Source of the DNA: Marinococcus halotolerans DSM 16375
Lineage (GTDB): Bacteria; Bacillota; Bacilli; Bacillales; Marinococcaceae
DNA length: 64,000 bases
Direction of reading: 5' to 3'
Assembly (NCBI RefSeq): GCF_000420725.1
Contig: NZ_ATVM01000007.1
Coordinates: 1 to 64,000, forward strand
Positions 27,096 to 36,485 of this stretch are shown piece after piece (position 1 is the first letter of the stretch; every line of letters begins with the position of its first letter). A program made the position numbers and the translations under genes. The notes under the pieces are model-generated. The model made no database searches, was not told the DNA's origin, and saw nothing but the letters and a program-made list of their open reading frames with translations.

Positions 27096-28268
27096 ATGAA
27101 CCGCCGCCAGCGAATCTTCATGTATACGATCCAATTCATAGCCATCATCGCAGCCGGACTGTTCGTATACATAGAATCGCCGGACGAGCGGTGGCTTGCT
27201 GCAGGCCTCTGCTGGGTATTTGGTATTATCCAGGTGACCCGTCTCGTGCTATTAACCATACCGCTTGCCCGCTTTTCCTCGGTGATGGTCATCAGCCTTC
27301 AGTTCCTGATTGCCTGGGCGGTCCAGGCGATTGCCGGCGGGTTTGTGCCCCAGACGCTCTTTTTCGTTTTAATTGCCGAGCTCGGGTACCGGGCACCGAG
27401 GCGCTTCAGCTTTCCGTTTATGCTTCTCTGCTTCGGTGGATTTGCAAGCGCTTCGGCGTTTCACGAAGGGGCTCTGACTGCTTCGGCACTCCTCTTTGTG
27501 CTTCCGCGTTCCATTGAATACGTACTGTTCTGGGGGTTCAGCTATCTGGCCAAGCGCTCCACCGAGCAGCGCAATGAGCTGCAGCGGGCCTATGACCGGC
27601 TCCGCCTGTATCACCGGGAGATGGAGGACAAATCCATCATGCAGGAGCGGCTGAAGCTCTCCCGGGACATTCATGACAGCGCCGGCCATTACTTAACCAC
27701 CTCCATGATGGCGCTTGAAACAGCCAAACGGCTGCTTGAAAAAGGCGAAGTCGAAAAGGCCCGCACCCAGCTGCAGACGTCCAAGCACCAGGTGCAGGAG
27801 ACCATGAAGGAAATCCGGAAAACGGCGCATTCCATGGCGCATACCGACGGCTTCATTGACCTTTCGGCTGCGCTCGAGGGGCTGCTTGTCTCCACCCGTG
27901 ACACGTCGGATGTGCGGATTGAGTGGCAGTTTGATGAACCGCTGCCCCTGCTCCGGGCGGAGCAGGAGATGCTTTTGTACCGGATGCTTCAGGAGGGGCT
28001 CACCAACGGCCTCCGCCACGGCGGGTGCACGTATTTTTCCTATACATTGTCCACGAAGGTTCCCGGCCAGCTGATTGCCCGGCTCGAGGACAACGGACGC
28101 ACAGCCGCGAAAAACGTCAGCTACGGCTTCGGCCTGCGCGGGCTGTCGGCGAGGGCCGAAGAGCTCGGAGGCCTGCTTCGTTTCGAAGCAATTGCAGAAG
28201 ACAGAAACGGCATGGCACTTGAACTGCGCCTGCCGGTGAAGGACCGGAGTCCTTACACCCCGTCATAA
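27096..28268 (+). CDS. Sensor histidine kinase, NarL/LiaS-DesK class
   Basis: Membrane sensor kinase of 390 residues. About five to six hydrophobic segments fill residues 10-150 with no sizeable extracellular domain, as in intramembrane-sensing kinases. A short coiled-coil leads to the HisKA_3 motif LSRDIHDSAGHYL with the phosphorylated His at about 193. The ATPase domain follows (LTNGLRHGG N-box, DNGR, GFGLRGLSARAEELGG). AAGGGAG lies 9 bases before the ATG. The response regulator gene follows, and it probably controls the divergent polysaccharide cluster (inference from position). Confidence 0.92.
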   Translation: MNRRQRIFMYTIQFIAIIAAGLFVYIESPDERWLAAGLCWVFGIIQVTRLVLLTIPLARFSSVMVISLQFLIAWAVQAIAGGFVPQTLFFVLIAELGYRAPRRFSFPFMLLCFGGFASASAFHEGALTASALLFVLPRSIEYVLFWGFSYLAKRSTEQRNELQRAYDRLRLYHREMEDKSIMQERLKLSRDIHDSAGHYLTTSMMALETAKRLLEKGEVEKARTQLQTSKHQVQETMKEIRKTAHSMAHTDGFIDLSAALEGLLVSTRDTSDVRIEWQFDEPLPLLRAEQEMLLYRMLQEGLTNGLRHGGCTYFSYTLSTKVPGQLIARLEDNGRTAAKNVSYGFGLRGLSARAEELGGLLRFEAIAEDRNGMALELRLPVKDRSPYTPS

Positions 28269-28329
28269 TATGAAACTGACTATTTGTACGCGTAAATCTC
28301 AGGATACGTATAAGAAGGAGGATCTGCAG

Positions 28330-29001
28330 ATGGAAACCGTTCGGATAGGGATTGTTGATGACCACGCCATTGTCCGGGACGGACTGGCGATGATCATGGA
28401 GCTTGAAGAGGATTTGGAAGTCGTCGGTATTGCGAAAAACGGGGCAGAAGCAGAAATGATGCTTACAAACGAGCTTCCGGACGTGGTGATGCTTGATGTG
28501 TACTTAGAGGGCAATAACGGCATCGAATGGCTGCCGGACTTTCAGCTGACGTCGCCGCAGACGAAGTTTATTATGCTCAGCTCCTATGTGGATGCCGAAA
28601 ACGTCATTCAGGCACTGGCCAACGGCGCGAAGGGGTTTCTCCTGAAGGACTGGGAAAGCGATGAGCTCGTCCGCTGCGTGCGCCAGGTGGCCCGCGGCCA
28701 GATGGTGCTTCCGACATCCGTCTCAGAGACGCTGAGCGACCAGCTCGCCGCCCGCAACCGCAAGGACGGCGCCCCGCATTTTCAGGAAACCGAGGACACC
28801 ACCGGTCTTTCCCTGCAGGACCGGCGGATTATGGATCTGCTGCTCGCAGGCTACTCCAACCAGGAGATCGCAGATACGCTGTTTTTAACGCTCGGCACCG
28901 TCAAAAATTACCTAACCGCCATCTACCGGAAAATCGGCGTCCACAACCGTCGCGAGGCAATTGCCTATTTTCAGCGGCGGCATAAAGAAACCGGCTCCTA
29001 G
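28330..29001 (+). CDS. Response regulator, NarL/LuxR family
   Basis: Partner of the upstream kinase. The receiver domain shows the acidic pair Asp10-Asp11 (VDDH), the phosphoacceptor Asp56 (VVMLDVYLEG) and the switch Lys in FLLKDWESD. The C-terminal LuxR-type helix-turn-helix contains GYSNQEIADTLFLTLGTVKN. The ATG at 28330 has AAGGAGG 8 bases upstream, so an in-frame start at 28270 is unlikely. It is 223 residues long. A strong terminator overlaps the end of the gene. Confidence 0.93.
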   Translation: METVRIGIVDDHAIVRDGLAMIMELEEDLEVVGIAKNGAEAEMMLTNELPDVVMLDVYLEGNNGIEWLPDFQLTSPQTKFIMLSSYVDAENVIQALANGAKGFLLKDWESDELVRCVRQVARGQMVLPTSVSETLSDQLAARNRKDGAPHFQETEDTTGLSLQDRRIMDLLLAGYSNQEIADTLFLTLGTVKNYLTAIYRKIGVHNRREAIAYFQRRHKETGS

Positions 29002-29023
29002 AGTTTAGGAGCCGGTTCGTTTT
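28989..29023. terminator. Bidirectional rho-independent terminator
   Basis: AACCGGCTCCTA and TAGGAGCCGGTT form a perfect 12-bp stem with a 5-base loop followed by CGTTTT. On the minus strand the tail is TTTCTTT. It serves the two-component operon and possibly the convergent beta-xylosidase gene. The stem core is nearly the same as in the terminator at 40515-40555. Confidence 0.8.
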
Positions 29024-29044
29024 GCAGTTAGGCGGGGCTGCTGG

Positions 29045-30967
29045 TCAGCCCCACACTTTAATGTAGTTTTCTCCCTTTTGCAGGTCATTCACCGGACCTA
29101 CGGCCGCTTTTTCCCCTTTCATATTGCCGTAGTAGTCCTTGTCCAATATTAATTCGCTTCCGTCCGGATTCTCGAAATCGGCGTCAACGATACGGGTTCT
29201 GTGCAATGTTTCCGTTGATTGCACCTCTGTGCGCAGCTGTTCGAAATCCTCTGGCAGCTCACAGTAGAGATACACTTCGTTTTCTTTTTCAATAATTTCC
29301 AGCTTGGGATCGAACTCCTCTGCCGTTAATTTCTGTGCCTCTCTTTCAAAGGGCTCTGCTCCGTTTAAATACGCATTGTTATTAATATACACCGGCTGCT
29401 CGACGTTATTGAACGCTTTATGGTCGGCAGAAAAGTCGTTTACTGTATCAATGTACTCCTCGAGCGATGCCGTATATCCGTTATAATGAGCCGTTCCTAC
29501 GCCTGTCAGGCCTTTATCCCCTATAAATAGATTATTAAAATAGCGGTCATCCCCGCCATAGGTAACAGCAAACCCAGCCATTTCCGTGCTGTGCGGCACA
29601 TGATACGGCGTAGCGCGGTCCAGCATTTTCTTATGGACCATCTCCCCCCGGATCAAATTATTAACGTAAGCTCCGCCCTGGGCATGATTATCCAGCGCAT
29701 AATCCGCGGTTAAGATATTATGGTCGACCACGTAAGGCCCACTGCTTACTTCCACAAACAGGTCCCGGTTGTTCCGGTAAAATAAATTACTGCTCACTCT
29801 TGTGCCCTGCGTCTGCCAGTCGAGCCATATACCAAGGGAGCAGTCGTGAATACGATTGTGATAAATTTGCACATCAATGGCAGCATGCAGCTTAATCCCT
29901 GCAATTTCATGACCGAAAAATTCGCGCTTCACGCCTATATTGTAAATGTGATTGTCGTATATTTCACTGAACACACACCCGAGGTGCCCGACGACAGCGT
30001 TTTGGCCGCAGTCATATATTTTATTATGCCGGATCGTATGTGAGCCGACTTTTTCTTTCGTCCAGCCGGCCTGCTGGGCCTGAAAGATTGATTCCACCTG
30101 GTACTGATATCCGGACTTGTCCTTTCGTGTTGTGCTGTGATTCTGTCCGGTCGATGCCTCTTTCCCTATGCTGATGGCGCTGCATTTGGAATCATGAATA
30201 ATATTATTTTCAATGATCCAGCCCTTACTCCAGTGCGGTCCCACAAGCCCCGGCTGGTCAGCCGTCGGCGGCGTCCACGGAGTCGCTGCCTGCGCCATTT
30301 CAAAGCCGCTGACAGTAATGTAGTCAATACCTGTCTGTTCAGGGTAAAAGCAGCATTTGCGCACGTTTATTTCCACCAGCTCCTGCGTGGGATCCGTCCC
30401 GTGGCAATTCATATAAATCGTCGTTGTATTTTGGTCCACCTCTGCAAACCATACGTGCTTCGTCTGCTCCGGATCTTCAACGGAGACTGTTTGTTCCGTC
30501 CAATGATCCACGATCTCCGTCTCTACCGTCGGATTGTACAATTCCTCCATATGCTCCGCCTCGTAGAGCGACCTTCCGTTCACATACACATCCCCCAGGT
30601 GCCTGCCGGGATTGTATTTCACCCAGTCCCCGAAGATTTCTTCTTTGTAGGGATTATACTCTCCAAAGAAATCGTTTGGCAGCGTTGTTTTCCAGACGGT
30701 TCCTTCCACCTGCTCCCAATCTGTTATCTGCTCCGATCCCTTGATGACGACCCTTTCTCCGTCCGCCGCCTGGTACGTAATTCTTCTCGTGCTGCTCAGT
30801 CCTGCATGCTTGGGCTTTACCCATTCCCGGTACTCGCCTTCATGCACAATCACAGTATCCCCTGCTGCTGCTACAGTGGCTGCCTGGTTGATGGTCAGGA
30901 AGGGGCTCTGCCTTGTTCCCTCCTGATTATCTGATCCATCTTTTGCCACATGATATTCATTAGCCAT
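29045..30967 (-). CDS. GH120-type beta-xylosidase (right-handed beta-helix)
   Basis: Cytoplasmic glycoside hydrolase (no signal peptide) of 640 residues, the length of the founding GH120 enzyme XylC of Thermoanaerobacterium. The start EYHVAKDGSDNQEG is of the DUF1565 beta-helix type. The expected catalytic pair is visible as Asp383 (WLDWQTQG) and Glu406 (LFVEVSSG), 23 residues apart as in XylC (382 and 405, from memory). It probably cleaves imported xylo-oligosaccharides or similar pentosides. AAGGAG precedes the ATG. It is the last gene of the ABC importer operon. Confidence 0.82.
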   Translation of the reverse strand: MANEYHVAKDGSDNQEGTRQSPFLTINQAATVAAAGDTVIVHEGEYREWVKPKHAGLSSTRRITYQAADGERVVIKGSEQITDWEQVEGTVWKTTLPNDFFGEYNPYKEEIFGDWVKYNPGRHLGDVYVNGRSLYEAEHMEELYNPTVETEIVDHWTEQTVSVEDPEQTKHVWFAEVDQNTTTIYMNCHGTDPTQELVEINVRKCCFYPEQTGIDYITVSGFEMAQAATPWTPPTADQPGLVGPHWSKGWIIENNIIHDSKCSAISIGKEASTGQNHSTTRKDKSGYQYQVESIFQAQQAGWTKEKVGSHTIRHNKIYDCGQNAVVGHLGCVFSEIYDNHIYNIGVKREFFGHEIAGIKLHAAIDVQIYHNRIHDCSLGIWLDWQTQGTRVSSNLFYRNNRDLFVEVSSGPYVVDHNILTADYALDNHAQGGAYVNNLIRGEMVHKKMLDRATPYHVPHSTEMAGFAVTYGGDDRYFNNLFIGDKGLTGVGTAHYNGYTASLEEYIDTVNDFSADHKAFNNVEQPVYINNNAYLNGAEPFEREAQKLTAEEFDPKLEIIEKENEVYLYCELPEDFEQLRTEVQSTETLHRTRIVDADFENPDGSELILDKDYYGNMKGEKAAVGPVNDLQKGENYIKVWG

Positions 30968-31002
30968 TGTATCTGCTCCTTTTGCATCGTATCTATTATT
31001 AC

Positions 31003-32175
31003 TTATACTACGGTGACCCTGCTTTCCGAGAAAAACTGTTCAATTGAAAATGCAGCACAGCCGAGTGCGCATGACAGCATACCGTGCTCGGAGAATTTCA
31101 GTTCAAACGAATCATGATAATAAGGAAGCAGGCGCTGCTGCAGAACACGCTGAATCGGTTTGCGAAGCCACGGCTCTAATACCGCAAACCGGTTGCCGAT
31201 AATAATTTGCTCCGGATTAAAAGTGTTTACTATATTAGTCAAGACAATGCCAATATATTCACCAATCTGATCGAGGGCATTCAGCACCCCGTGGTGATTT
31301 TCCATAGCCATTTTAATAAGCATCTCCAGGCTGATTCTGGTGCCGGGCGGGAAAAGGGGTCTTACTTTATCCATTAACGCTGCCTCGGAGCTGTACATTT
31401 CCCAGCATCCCCTGTTCCCGCAGAGGCATTTCTTCCCCTGGGAGTCAATCGACACATGCCCGATTTCCCCGGAAATACCCGTCGATCCTTTGTGAAGCCT
31501 GTCGTTAATAATGATGCCTGCTCCGATACCAATGCCTATGCTTACATAAATCAAATCAGATATATTCTGCCCAGCGCCGTATATTTTTTCCCCGTGAGCT
31601 CCAGCCTTTGCTTCATTTTCAATCGTCACAGGCAGCCGGAATTCCTTTTCCAGGTAATCCTTTAAATCAACCCTGTGCCAGTTAAGGTTGGGGGCAAATA
31701 ATATCAGGCCGTTGTTATCGATCATGCCGGGCACCCCGAGGCCGATACCGACGAGGCCGTATGGGCTTCCGGAAGCTTCCTTCTGCAGCAGCCTGATCAA
31801 ATTTTTTACTTTCAGAAAAATAATTTCAGGCTCGGTCTCCTCCGTTTCAATTTTTTGTTTATTGATAATATTGCCCTGCAGATCTGTTATGACAGCAAGG
31901 ATGTAATTAACACCAAGATCCACCCCAATGGAATAGCCTGCATTCTTATTAAAGAACAGCATTGTCGGCCTGCGCCCCCCGCTTGAAAGGCCCACTCCTA
32001 TTTCCCCGACAAAATGCTCCTCCATCAGCTCACTGACCAGACTCGAAACTGTAGCCTTGTTTAATCCGGTAATTTTTGAAATTTGAGCCCGGGACACCGG
32101 ACTTTCTGTCTGAATTTTATTTAATACGATCGACTTATTAATTTTTCTTACAAGACCTTGATCACCAGTTTTCAT
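31003..32175 (-). CDS. ROK-family transcriptional repressor (XylR-like)
   Basis: 390 residues. The N-terminal winged helix (PVSRAQISKITGLNKATVSSLVSELM) precedes a ROK sugar-kinase-like domain with GVDLGVNYI, a GIGIGAGIIINDRL loop and the zinc-binding cluster CLCGNRGCWE. This layout matches XylR-type repressors that respond to xylose or related sugars. It lies inside the operon between the permease and the GH120 gene, 35 bases from each, so it is probably autoregulated. The inducer cannot be read from sequence. Confidence 0.88.
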   Translation of the reverse strand: MKTGDQGLVRKINKSIVLNKIQTESPVSRAQISKITGLNKATVSSLVSELMEEHFVGEIGVGLSSGGRRPTMLFFNKNAGYSIGVDLGVNYILAVITDLQGNIINKQKIETEETEPEIIFLKVKNLIRLLQKEASGSPYGLVGIGLGVPGMIDNNGLILFAPNLNWHRVDLKDYLEKEFRLPVTIENEAKAGAHGEKIYGAGQNISDLIYVSIGIGIGAGIIINDRLHKGSTGISGEIGHVSIDSQGKKCLCGNRGCWEMYSSEAALMDKVRPLFPPGTRISLEMLIKMAMENHHGVLNALDQIGEYIGIVLTNIVNTFNPEQIIIGNRFAVLEPWLRKPIQRVLQQRLLPYYHDSFELKFSEHGMLSCALGCAAFSIEQFFSESRVTVV

Positions 32176-32211
32176 ATGTGAGTCTCCATGGTTATTTATT
32201 TTTTCATAAAG

Positions 32212-33033
32212 TTATCCCTTCACAGAGCCTGCTGCGAGTCCTTTGATGATTTTTTCCTGGGCGACAAAGTATACGAGCAACAGCGGCACACTCGCCAGCG
32301 TCAGGGCAGCCATCAGTCCTGGAATGTTTATGGAGAATTCCCCGTAAAATTCCCGCAGCCCGATGGGGAGCGTCGCTGCGTCATCGGAGTTCGTTAATAC
32401 GAGAGCGAAAATAAACTCATTCCATATATGAATAAAGTTATAAATGGCTACGGTGGCGGTCGCTGGAATTAATAGAGGGAATAAAATTCTCCAAAATAAC
32501 TGCAGATGCCCGCAGCCATCGATTTTTGCCGATTCGATTAATTCCTTTGGCAGATCAGACATAAATTGAGTGTAGATCACTACTGATATTGGGAGAGCAA
32601 AGGCCACGTAAGGACCAATCAGGCCCCAAAGGGTGTTGTACAATCCCATATTCTGGGTAAGAAGGAAAATAGGAATCAGTGTTGTGTGGATAGGAATCAT
32701 CATCCCTACCATAAACAGCAGCAGGATTGGTCTGTTTAATTTAAATTTCATGCGCGATAGCGGATAGCTTGCCATCGCAGAAAATATGATCGTTAAGATA
32801 ACCGAGATTACTGTTACAAATAAGCTGTTGCCAAAGTATTGAAAGAAGTTTGTTTCAAACAAAAAGGTGTAGTTCTCAAAGGATAAAGCCTCCGGCAGCG
32901 CCCAGGGAGCCGTGGCGAATTCCGCCTGCCCTTTAAAGGACGTATTGATCATTACAAAGAAAGGAAGACCGGTAAATAAAAGAAGAGCAATGGCTACGAT
33001 ATACAATGGGGTTTGTCTTAATTTATTTATCAT
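32212..33033 (-). CDS. ABC sugar-importer permease, MalG type
   Basis: Second permease of a CUT1-class carbohydrate importer, 273 residues with six predicted helices. The EAA loop that contacts the ATPase is ELIESAKIDGCGHLQLFWRI. The gene abuts the partner permease, with the start codon adjoining its stop. No ATP-binding gene is present in the operon, so a shared MsmX-type ATPase elsewhere is expected. Confidence 0.92.
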   Translation of the reverse strand: MINKLRQTPLYIVAIALLLFTGLPFFVMINTSFKGQAEFATAPWALPEALSFENYTFLFETNFFQYFGNSLFVTVISVILTIIFSAMASYPLSRMKFKLNRPILLLFMVGMMIPIHTTLIPIFLLTQNMGLYNTLWGLIGPYVAFALPISVVIYTQFMSDLPKELIESAKIDGCGHLQLFWRILFPLLIPATATVAIYNFIHIWNEFIFALVLTNSDDAATLPIGLREFYGEFSINIPGLMAALTLASVPLLLVYFVAQEKIIKGLAAGSVKG

Positions 33034-33975
33034 TTAAAAATCCGCCTTTCTTTTGTTATCCACTGTAATGATGCCGAGTGTCACTATAAATGCAATAATA
33101 AACATCATGGAGGATATGGTACTGCCGTAGCCCATGCTAAAGTTTGTAAAAGTCTGGTCATACATATACGTAGCCATTAATTCCGTTGAGTTGTTCGGCC
33201 CGCCGCCAGTCATTACATAAATTAAATCGAAATACTTTAAAGCACCAATGACGGAAAGAATGGCAGAGGTGATAATGATCGGTCGCAGTAATGGCAGGGT
33301 GATGCCTGAAAACTTCCTCCAGGCTGAAGCTCCGTCAATATCAGCGGCTTCATATAAATCCTCCGAGATTCCGACAATAGCGGCCCGGAATAAAATCATA
33401 TAAAACGGGGCGAACTGCCAGCAAATGGTGATAATAACTGCCCAAATGGCGGTATCTTCATTGCCGAGCCATCCGCGCTGTAATGATTCGAGACCAACCG
33501 CGCCAAGAAACTGGTTCACGAGGCCGTAATTGGCGTCAAAGATATAGATAAATAAAATACCGATAGCCACTGTCGACATTAAGAAGGGCATAAAATAAAC
33601 GGTACGGAACAGCCGCATCCCTTTGATCGGGCTGAACAGCAGCAGGGCCATAATTAAGCCGAGAGGAAGCTGCGTCAGCAGTGAAGCAGCAATCAGCAGC
33701 GCATTGTTTCCGGAGGCCTGCCAGAACACACCATCCCGGATGACTTCAAAGTAATTCTGCAGTCCAATAAACACCATATTGGAATCGATGCCGTTCCAGT
33801 CAAACAGACTGTAGTAAAATGTCATCCCAATCGCATAAACCACGTACACTCCGTAGAAGAGGAGCGCCGGAGCCATAAATCCTAATATGACAAGCCAGTT
33901 CTTGCGATTTTTTTTCTTGAAAGCTTCCCGGGATTTTGCGTTCACTTTATTTTGGACGTTGGTAGCCAACAACAT
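33034..33975 (-). CDS. ABC sugar-importer permease, MalF type
   Basis: First permease of the same CUT1 importer, 313 residues. The N-terminal cytoplasmic stretch is rich in Lys and Arg, and six helices follow. The EAA loop reads DLYEAADIDGASAWRKFSGI. The first ATG sits right behind GAGGTGA, so one of the TTG codons just downstream may be the real start. A strong 10-bp stem-loop separates it from the upstream binding-protein gene. Confidence 0.9.
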   Translation of the reverse strand: MLLATNVQNKVNAKSREAFKKKNRKNWLVILGFMAPALLFYGVYVVYAIGMTFYYSLFDWNGIDSNMVFIGLQNYFEVIRDGVFWQASGNNALLIAASLLTQLPLGLIMALLLFSPIKGMRLFRTVYFMPFLMSTVAIGILFIYIFDANYGLVNQFLGAVGLESLQRGWLGNEDTAIWAVIITICWQFAPFYMILFRAAIVGISEDLYEAADIDGASAWRKFSGITLPLLRPIIITSAILSVIGALKYFDLIYVMTGGGPNNSTELMATYMYDQTFTNFSMGYGSTISSMMFIIAFIVTLGIITVDNKRKADF

Positions 33976-33995
33976 TCACCTCAATTTTTAACTAC

Positions 33996-34020
33996 ATCAA
34001 GCCGGCAGCACCGGCTTGAT
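33996..34020. promoter_or_regulatory. Intercistronic stem-loop between binding protein and permease genes
   Basis: ATCAAGCCGG and CCGGCTTGAT form a perfect 10-bp stem with a 5-base loop and no T-run. Such elements commonly protect the upstream binding-protein message or dampen read-through, giving more binding protein than permease. Confidence 0.6.
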
Positions 34021-34031
34021 ATAGAAGTTAA

Positions 34032-35342
34032 TTATTCCAGCTCTTCCTCGGCAGCCTGTTCCATCTCTTCTGCCGCTTCTTCTGGTGTAATGGATCCGCC
34101 AAACAATGCCTGCGTCGTGTCTAAGTGAACTTCTGCAAGCGCTGGAGGCAGGGTCTGGTCATAGTACGTTTGTACAAAATCAGCTTCGTTCAAGGTTTCG
34201 CTCAAACGCTTAATGTATTCGTCTTCGTACTCCGCCCCTTCTACTGGAGACACAGCGCCGCTTTCATTAGCAAAGTTGGTTGCCGTTTCCTGCTCGGAGA
34301 TGAAGTTCAGGAAGTCAATAGCAGCTTCTTTGTTATCGCTTTGCTCTGACACGGAAAATGCCGGGCTTACTCCGCCCACAAGGTGATTTTGTGCGCCTTC
34401 TCCGCCTTCGATTTCAGGGAACATGAAGTAATCCAGATTTTCTTTAAATTCAGGCATTTCATCATCCACGTTTTTAAGCATCGCGCCGCTGGTCATAATT
34501 TCCATCGCAGCGTCCCCGGAATACATTAATTGACGGGACTGGCCTGTGTCATAGTCGCTGCCGTTGATGCCATCCGGAAATGCATTTTCGTCCACCAGCT
34601 CCTGGATTTTTTCCCCTGCTTCGATATATGCTTCATCATCAAAGCTTCCTTCGCGGCTAAAGGCATCAGCGAATAAATCTTCTCCGCCTTCTCTTTCAGC
34701 AAGGTACATCAGATAGAAAGCACCCGGCCATTGGGTCTGGTTTGCGAGAGCAAATGGAATGACGTCGTTTTCATTTAATGTATCGACAATGTCTAAAAGT
34801 TCATCATATGTTTCTGGTTCTTCAAGACCGTATTCATCGAAGATTTCTTTGTTATACCATACAGGCACTAAATCAAGGCCCATAGGCACACCGTAAATCT
34901 CTTCATCAAAGGTAACCGTACCTAAGCCTGCTTCCAGAAATCTATCTGACTCAACGTCGTCAGTGATATTTACAACCTGATCAGCATCCACGAAATTCTC
35001 CAGCCATCCGCCGCCCCAGGAATGAAAAACATCAGGAGCTGCATTACCGCCCATAGAAGTACTGATCTGTTGTTTGTAAGGATCGTTTTGATACTGCTTT
35101 AAATTTACCGCAACTCCTTCTTGCTCCTCAAAACGCTCTGCCGCATCCTGAAGTACTTCTTCTCCTGCTCCGGTTTCAATGTGCCATACTTCAATTGAAT
35201 TTTCTCCTCCGCTGCCGCTGTTTTCACCCGAAGAAGCCTCTTCCCCGTCCGGACTTTCCGGGTTTGCAGGCTGACACCCTGCCGCAAAGATAAGAAATGC
35301 CGGTAAAATTGCTGCCATCGAAAATTTGTAATTCACGTTCAA
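34032..35342 (-). CDS. ABC sugar-importer solute-binding lipoprotein
   Basis: 436 residues. A signal peptide with lipobox (FLIFAAGC) gives a lipid-anchored Cys at about residue 23, followed by a Ser/Gly/Glu linker. The extracellular-binding family 1 domain follows (IEVWHIETGAGEEVL). The mature protein is very acidic, and its C-terminus is almost pure Glu and Ala. The start is TTG at 35342 or GTG at 35336, behind GAGGAG. It is the first gene of the importer operon, with a cre site 19 bases upstream. Confidence 0.92.
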   Translation of the reverse strand: MNVNYKFSMAAILPAFLIFAAGCQPANPESPDGEEASSGENSGSGGENSIEVWHIETGAGEEVLQDAAERFEEQEGVAVNLKQYQNDPYKQQISTSMGGNAAPDVFHSWGGGWLENFVDADQVVNITDDVESDRFLEAGLGTVTFDEEIYGVPMGLDLVPVWYNKEIFDEYGLEEPETYDELLDIVDTLNENDVIPFALANQTQWPGAFYLMYLAEREGGEDLFADAFSREGSFDDEAYIEAGEKIQELVDENAFPDGINGSDYDTGQSRQLMYSGDAAMEIMTSGAMLKNVDDEMPEFKENLDYFMFPEIEGGEGAQNHLVGGVSPAFSVSEQSDNKEAAIDFLNFISEQETATNFANESGAVSPVEGAEYEDEYIKRLSETLNEADFVQTYYDQTLPPALAEVHLDTTQALFGGSITPEEAAEEMEQAAEEELE

Positions 35343-35360
35343 TCAACTCCTCTTTTTAAT

Positions 35361-35374
35361 TGATAACGCTTACA
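35361..35374 (-). promoter_or_regulatory. Catabolite-responsive element (cre)
   Basis: Read on the minus strand, TGTAAGCGTTATCA matches the CcpA consensus TGWAANCGNTNWCA at every fixed position. It lies just upstream of the binding-protein gene, where CcpA would block initiation or elongation in the presence of preferred sugars. Confidence 0.8.
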
Positions 35375-35458
35375 TTAAATGGATAATAAAAACTGAATAT
35401 TAAGAAAAACGATGATGAATATTTAGTATATGAATCAGCTCCTTTCATGTTTATTTTC

Positions 35459-35491
35459 ATCCAGCCGCCTGTCTATGTTTGTCGGCTGGAT
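35459..35491. repeat. 9-bp inverted repeat between the two catabolic units
   Basis: ATCCAGCCG and CGGCTGGAT enclose 15 bases. It lies downstream of the GarR-like gene (stop at 35540), where a terminator is expected, but no T-run follows on either strand. Confidence 0.5.
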
Positions 35492-35539
35492 AAACTAATA
35501 ACGGTCTGAGCCTTTAGAAAATCTTGATGTAGAGGCAGT

Positions 35540-36430
35540 TCACCCTCCCTTCGGAGTCTGGCAGTTCCCCATCCTCTCAAAAAAATTAATAATGTGGGAA
35601 TGGTCTTTTTTCCCGTTTCCGTTAGCAATTTCGGAGTGGAAAATTTCTTTCACCAGGTTGGTGACCGGAAGCGGCACCCCGATCGCATTCGCTGAGGACT
35701 GGATGTTCTTTAAATCTTTATAATTCGTTTCAATGCGGCCACCCGGCTCAAAATTCCGTTCGATGATCTGCGGCATTTTGGCTTCCATGACAGCGCTGCC
35801 TGCCAGGCCGCCGTGAATAGCTTCAAACAGTTTGTTTAAGTCAATGCCTGCCTGGCTTGCATACACACAGGCTTCCGATAATGCGGCGAGGTTTCCGCTG
35901 ACGATGATTTGATTGGCCAGCTTTGCTGCCGAACCGGTTCCATTCGCTCCGCAATGAACGATATTCTCTCCCATGGCTTCAAATACGGGCAGCACTTTAT
36001 GAAAGTGGTCTTCGTCCCCGCCTGCCATGATGGAGAGTCTGCCTTCAACAGCCATCGGCTCTCCGCCGCTGACAGGAGCGTCAATAAAGTGAAGATTCAG
36101 TGCTTCCAGTTTACTGGCAAACAGTCTCGATTCTTCCGTTGATACCGAGCTCATATCAACAATAATGGTTCCCGGTTTACTGACCGCAGCGAGCCCCGGC
36201 TCTGCAAATAACACCTGGGAGACGTGTTTTCCTTCCGGGAGCATCGTGATGATGACCTCGCTCTTTTCTGCTGCCTCCTGGCCTGTTTTACACGCATGAC
36301 CGCCTAAAGCTGCCAGTTCGTTGACCGCCTCCGTGTTTAAATCAAAAAGGTACGTCTCAAACCCCTGCTTGATAAGATGCCTGGCCATTGGTTTGCCCAT
36401 GATCCCTAAGCCAATAAATCCAACCTTCAT
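35540..36430 (-). CDS. GarR/GlxR-like beta-hydroxyacid dehydrogenase
   Basis: NAD(P)-dependent reductase, probably tartronate semialdehyde reductase or a relative such as a C4 hydroxyacid dehydrogenase. The Rossmann loop GFIGLGIMGKPMARHL, the substrate motif DAPVSGGEPMA and the catalytic Lys in GSAAKLANQ are all present. It has 296 residues. The ATG at 36430 has GGAGG 8 bases upstream. It follows the TIM-barrel isomerase, a neighbour expected if the pair converts hydroxypyruvate to glycerate. It could also act on a four-carbon sugar acid. Confidence 0.83.
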   Translation of the reverse strand: MKVGFIGLGIMGKPMARHLIKQGFETYLFDLNTEAVNELAALGGHACKTGQEAAEKSEVIITMLPEGKHVSQVLFAEPGLAAVSKPGTIIVDMSSVSTEESRLFASKLEALNLHFIDAPVSGGEPMAVEGRLSIMAGGDEDHFHKVLPVFEAMGENIVHCGANGTGSAAKLANQIIVSGNLAALSEACVYASQAGIDLNKLFEAIHGGLAGSAVMEAKMPQIIERNFEPGGRIETNYKDLKNIQSSANAIGVPLPVTNLVKEIFHSEIANGNGKKDHSHIINFFERMGNCQTPKGG

Positions 36431-36485
36431 ACGACACGCCTCCATACAACAGTATTTAAATAGATTCTGGTAACGCTAAATGCTT

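Noticed and set aside
29045-30967. Pectate lyase or generic beta-helix protein
   Set aside because: Full-length match to the GH120 pattern, with the Asp/Glu pair 23 residues apart and no signal peptide, favours an intracellular beta-xylosidase.
35459-35491. Rho-independent terminator after the GarR-like gene
   Set aside because: The stem is good but no T-run follows on either strand; listed only as an inverted repeat.
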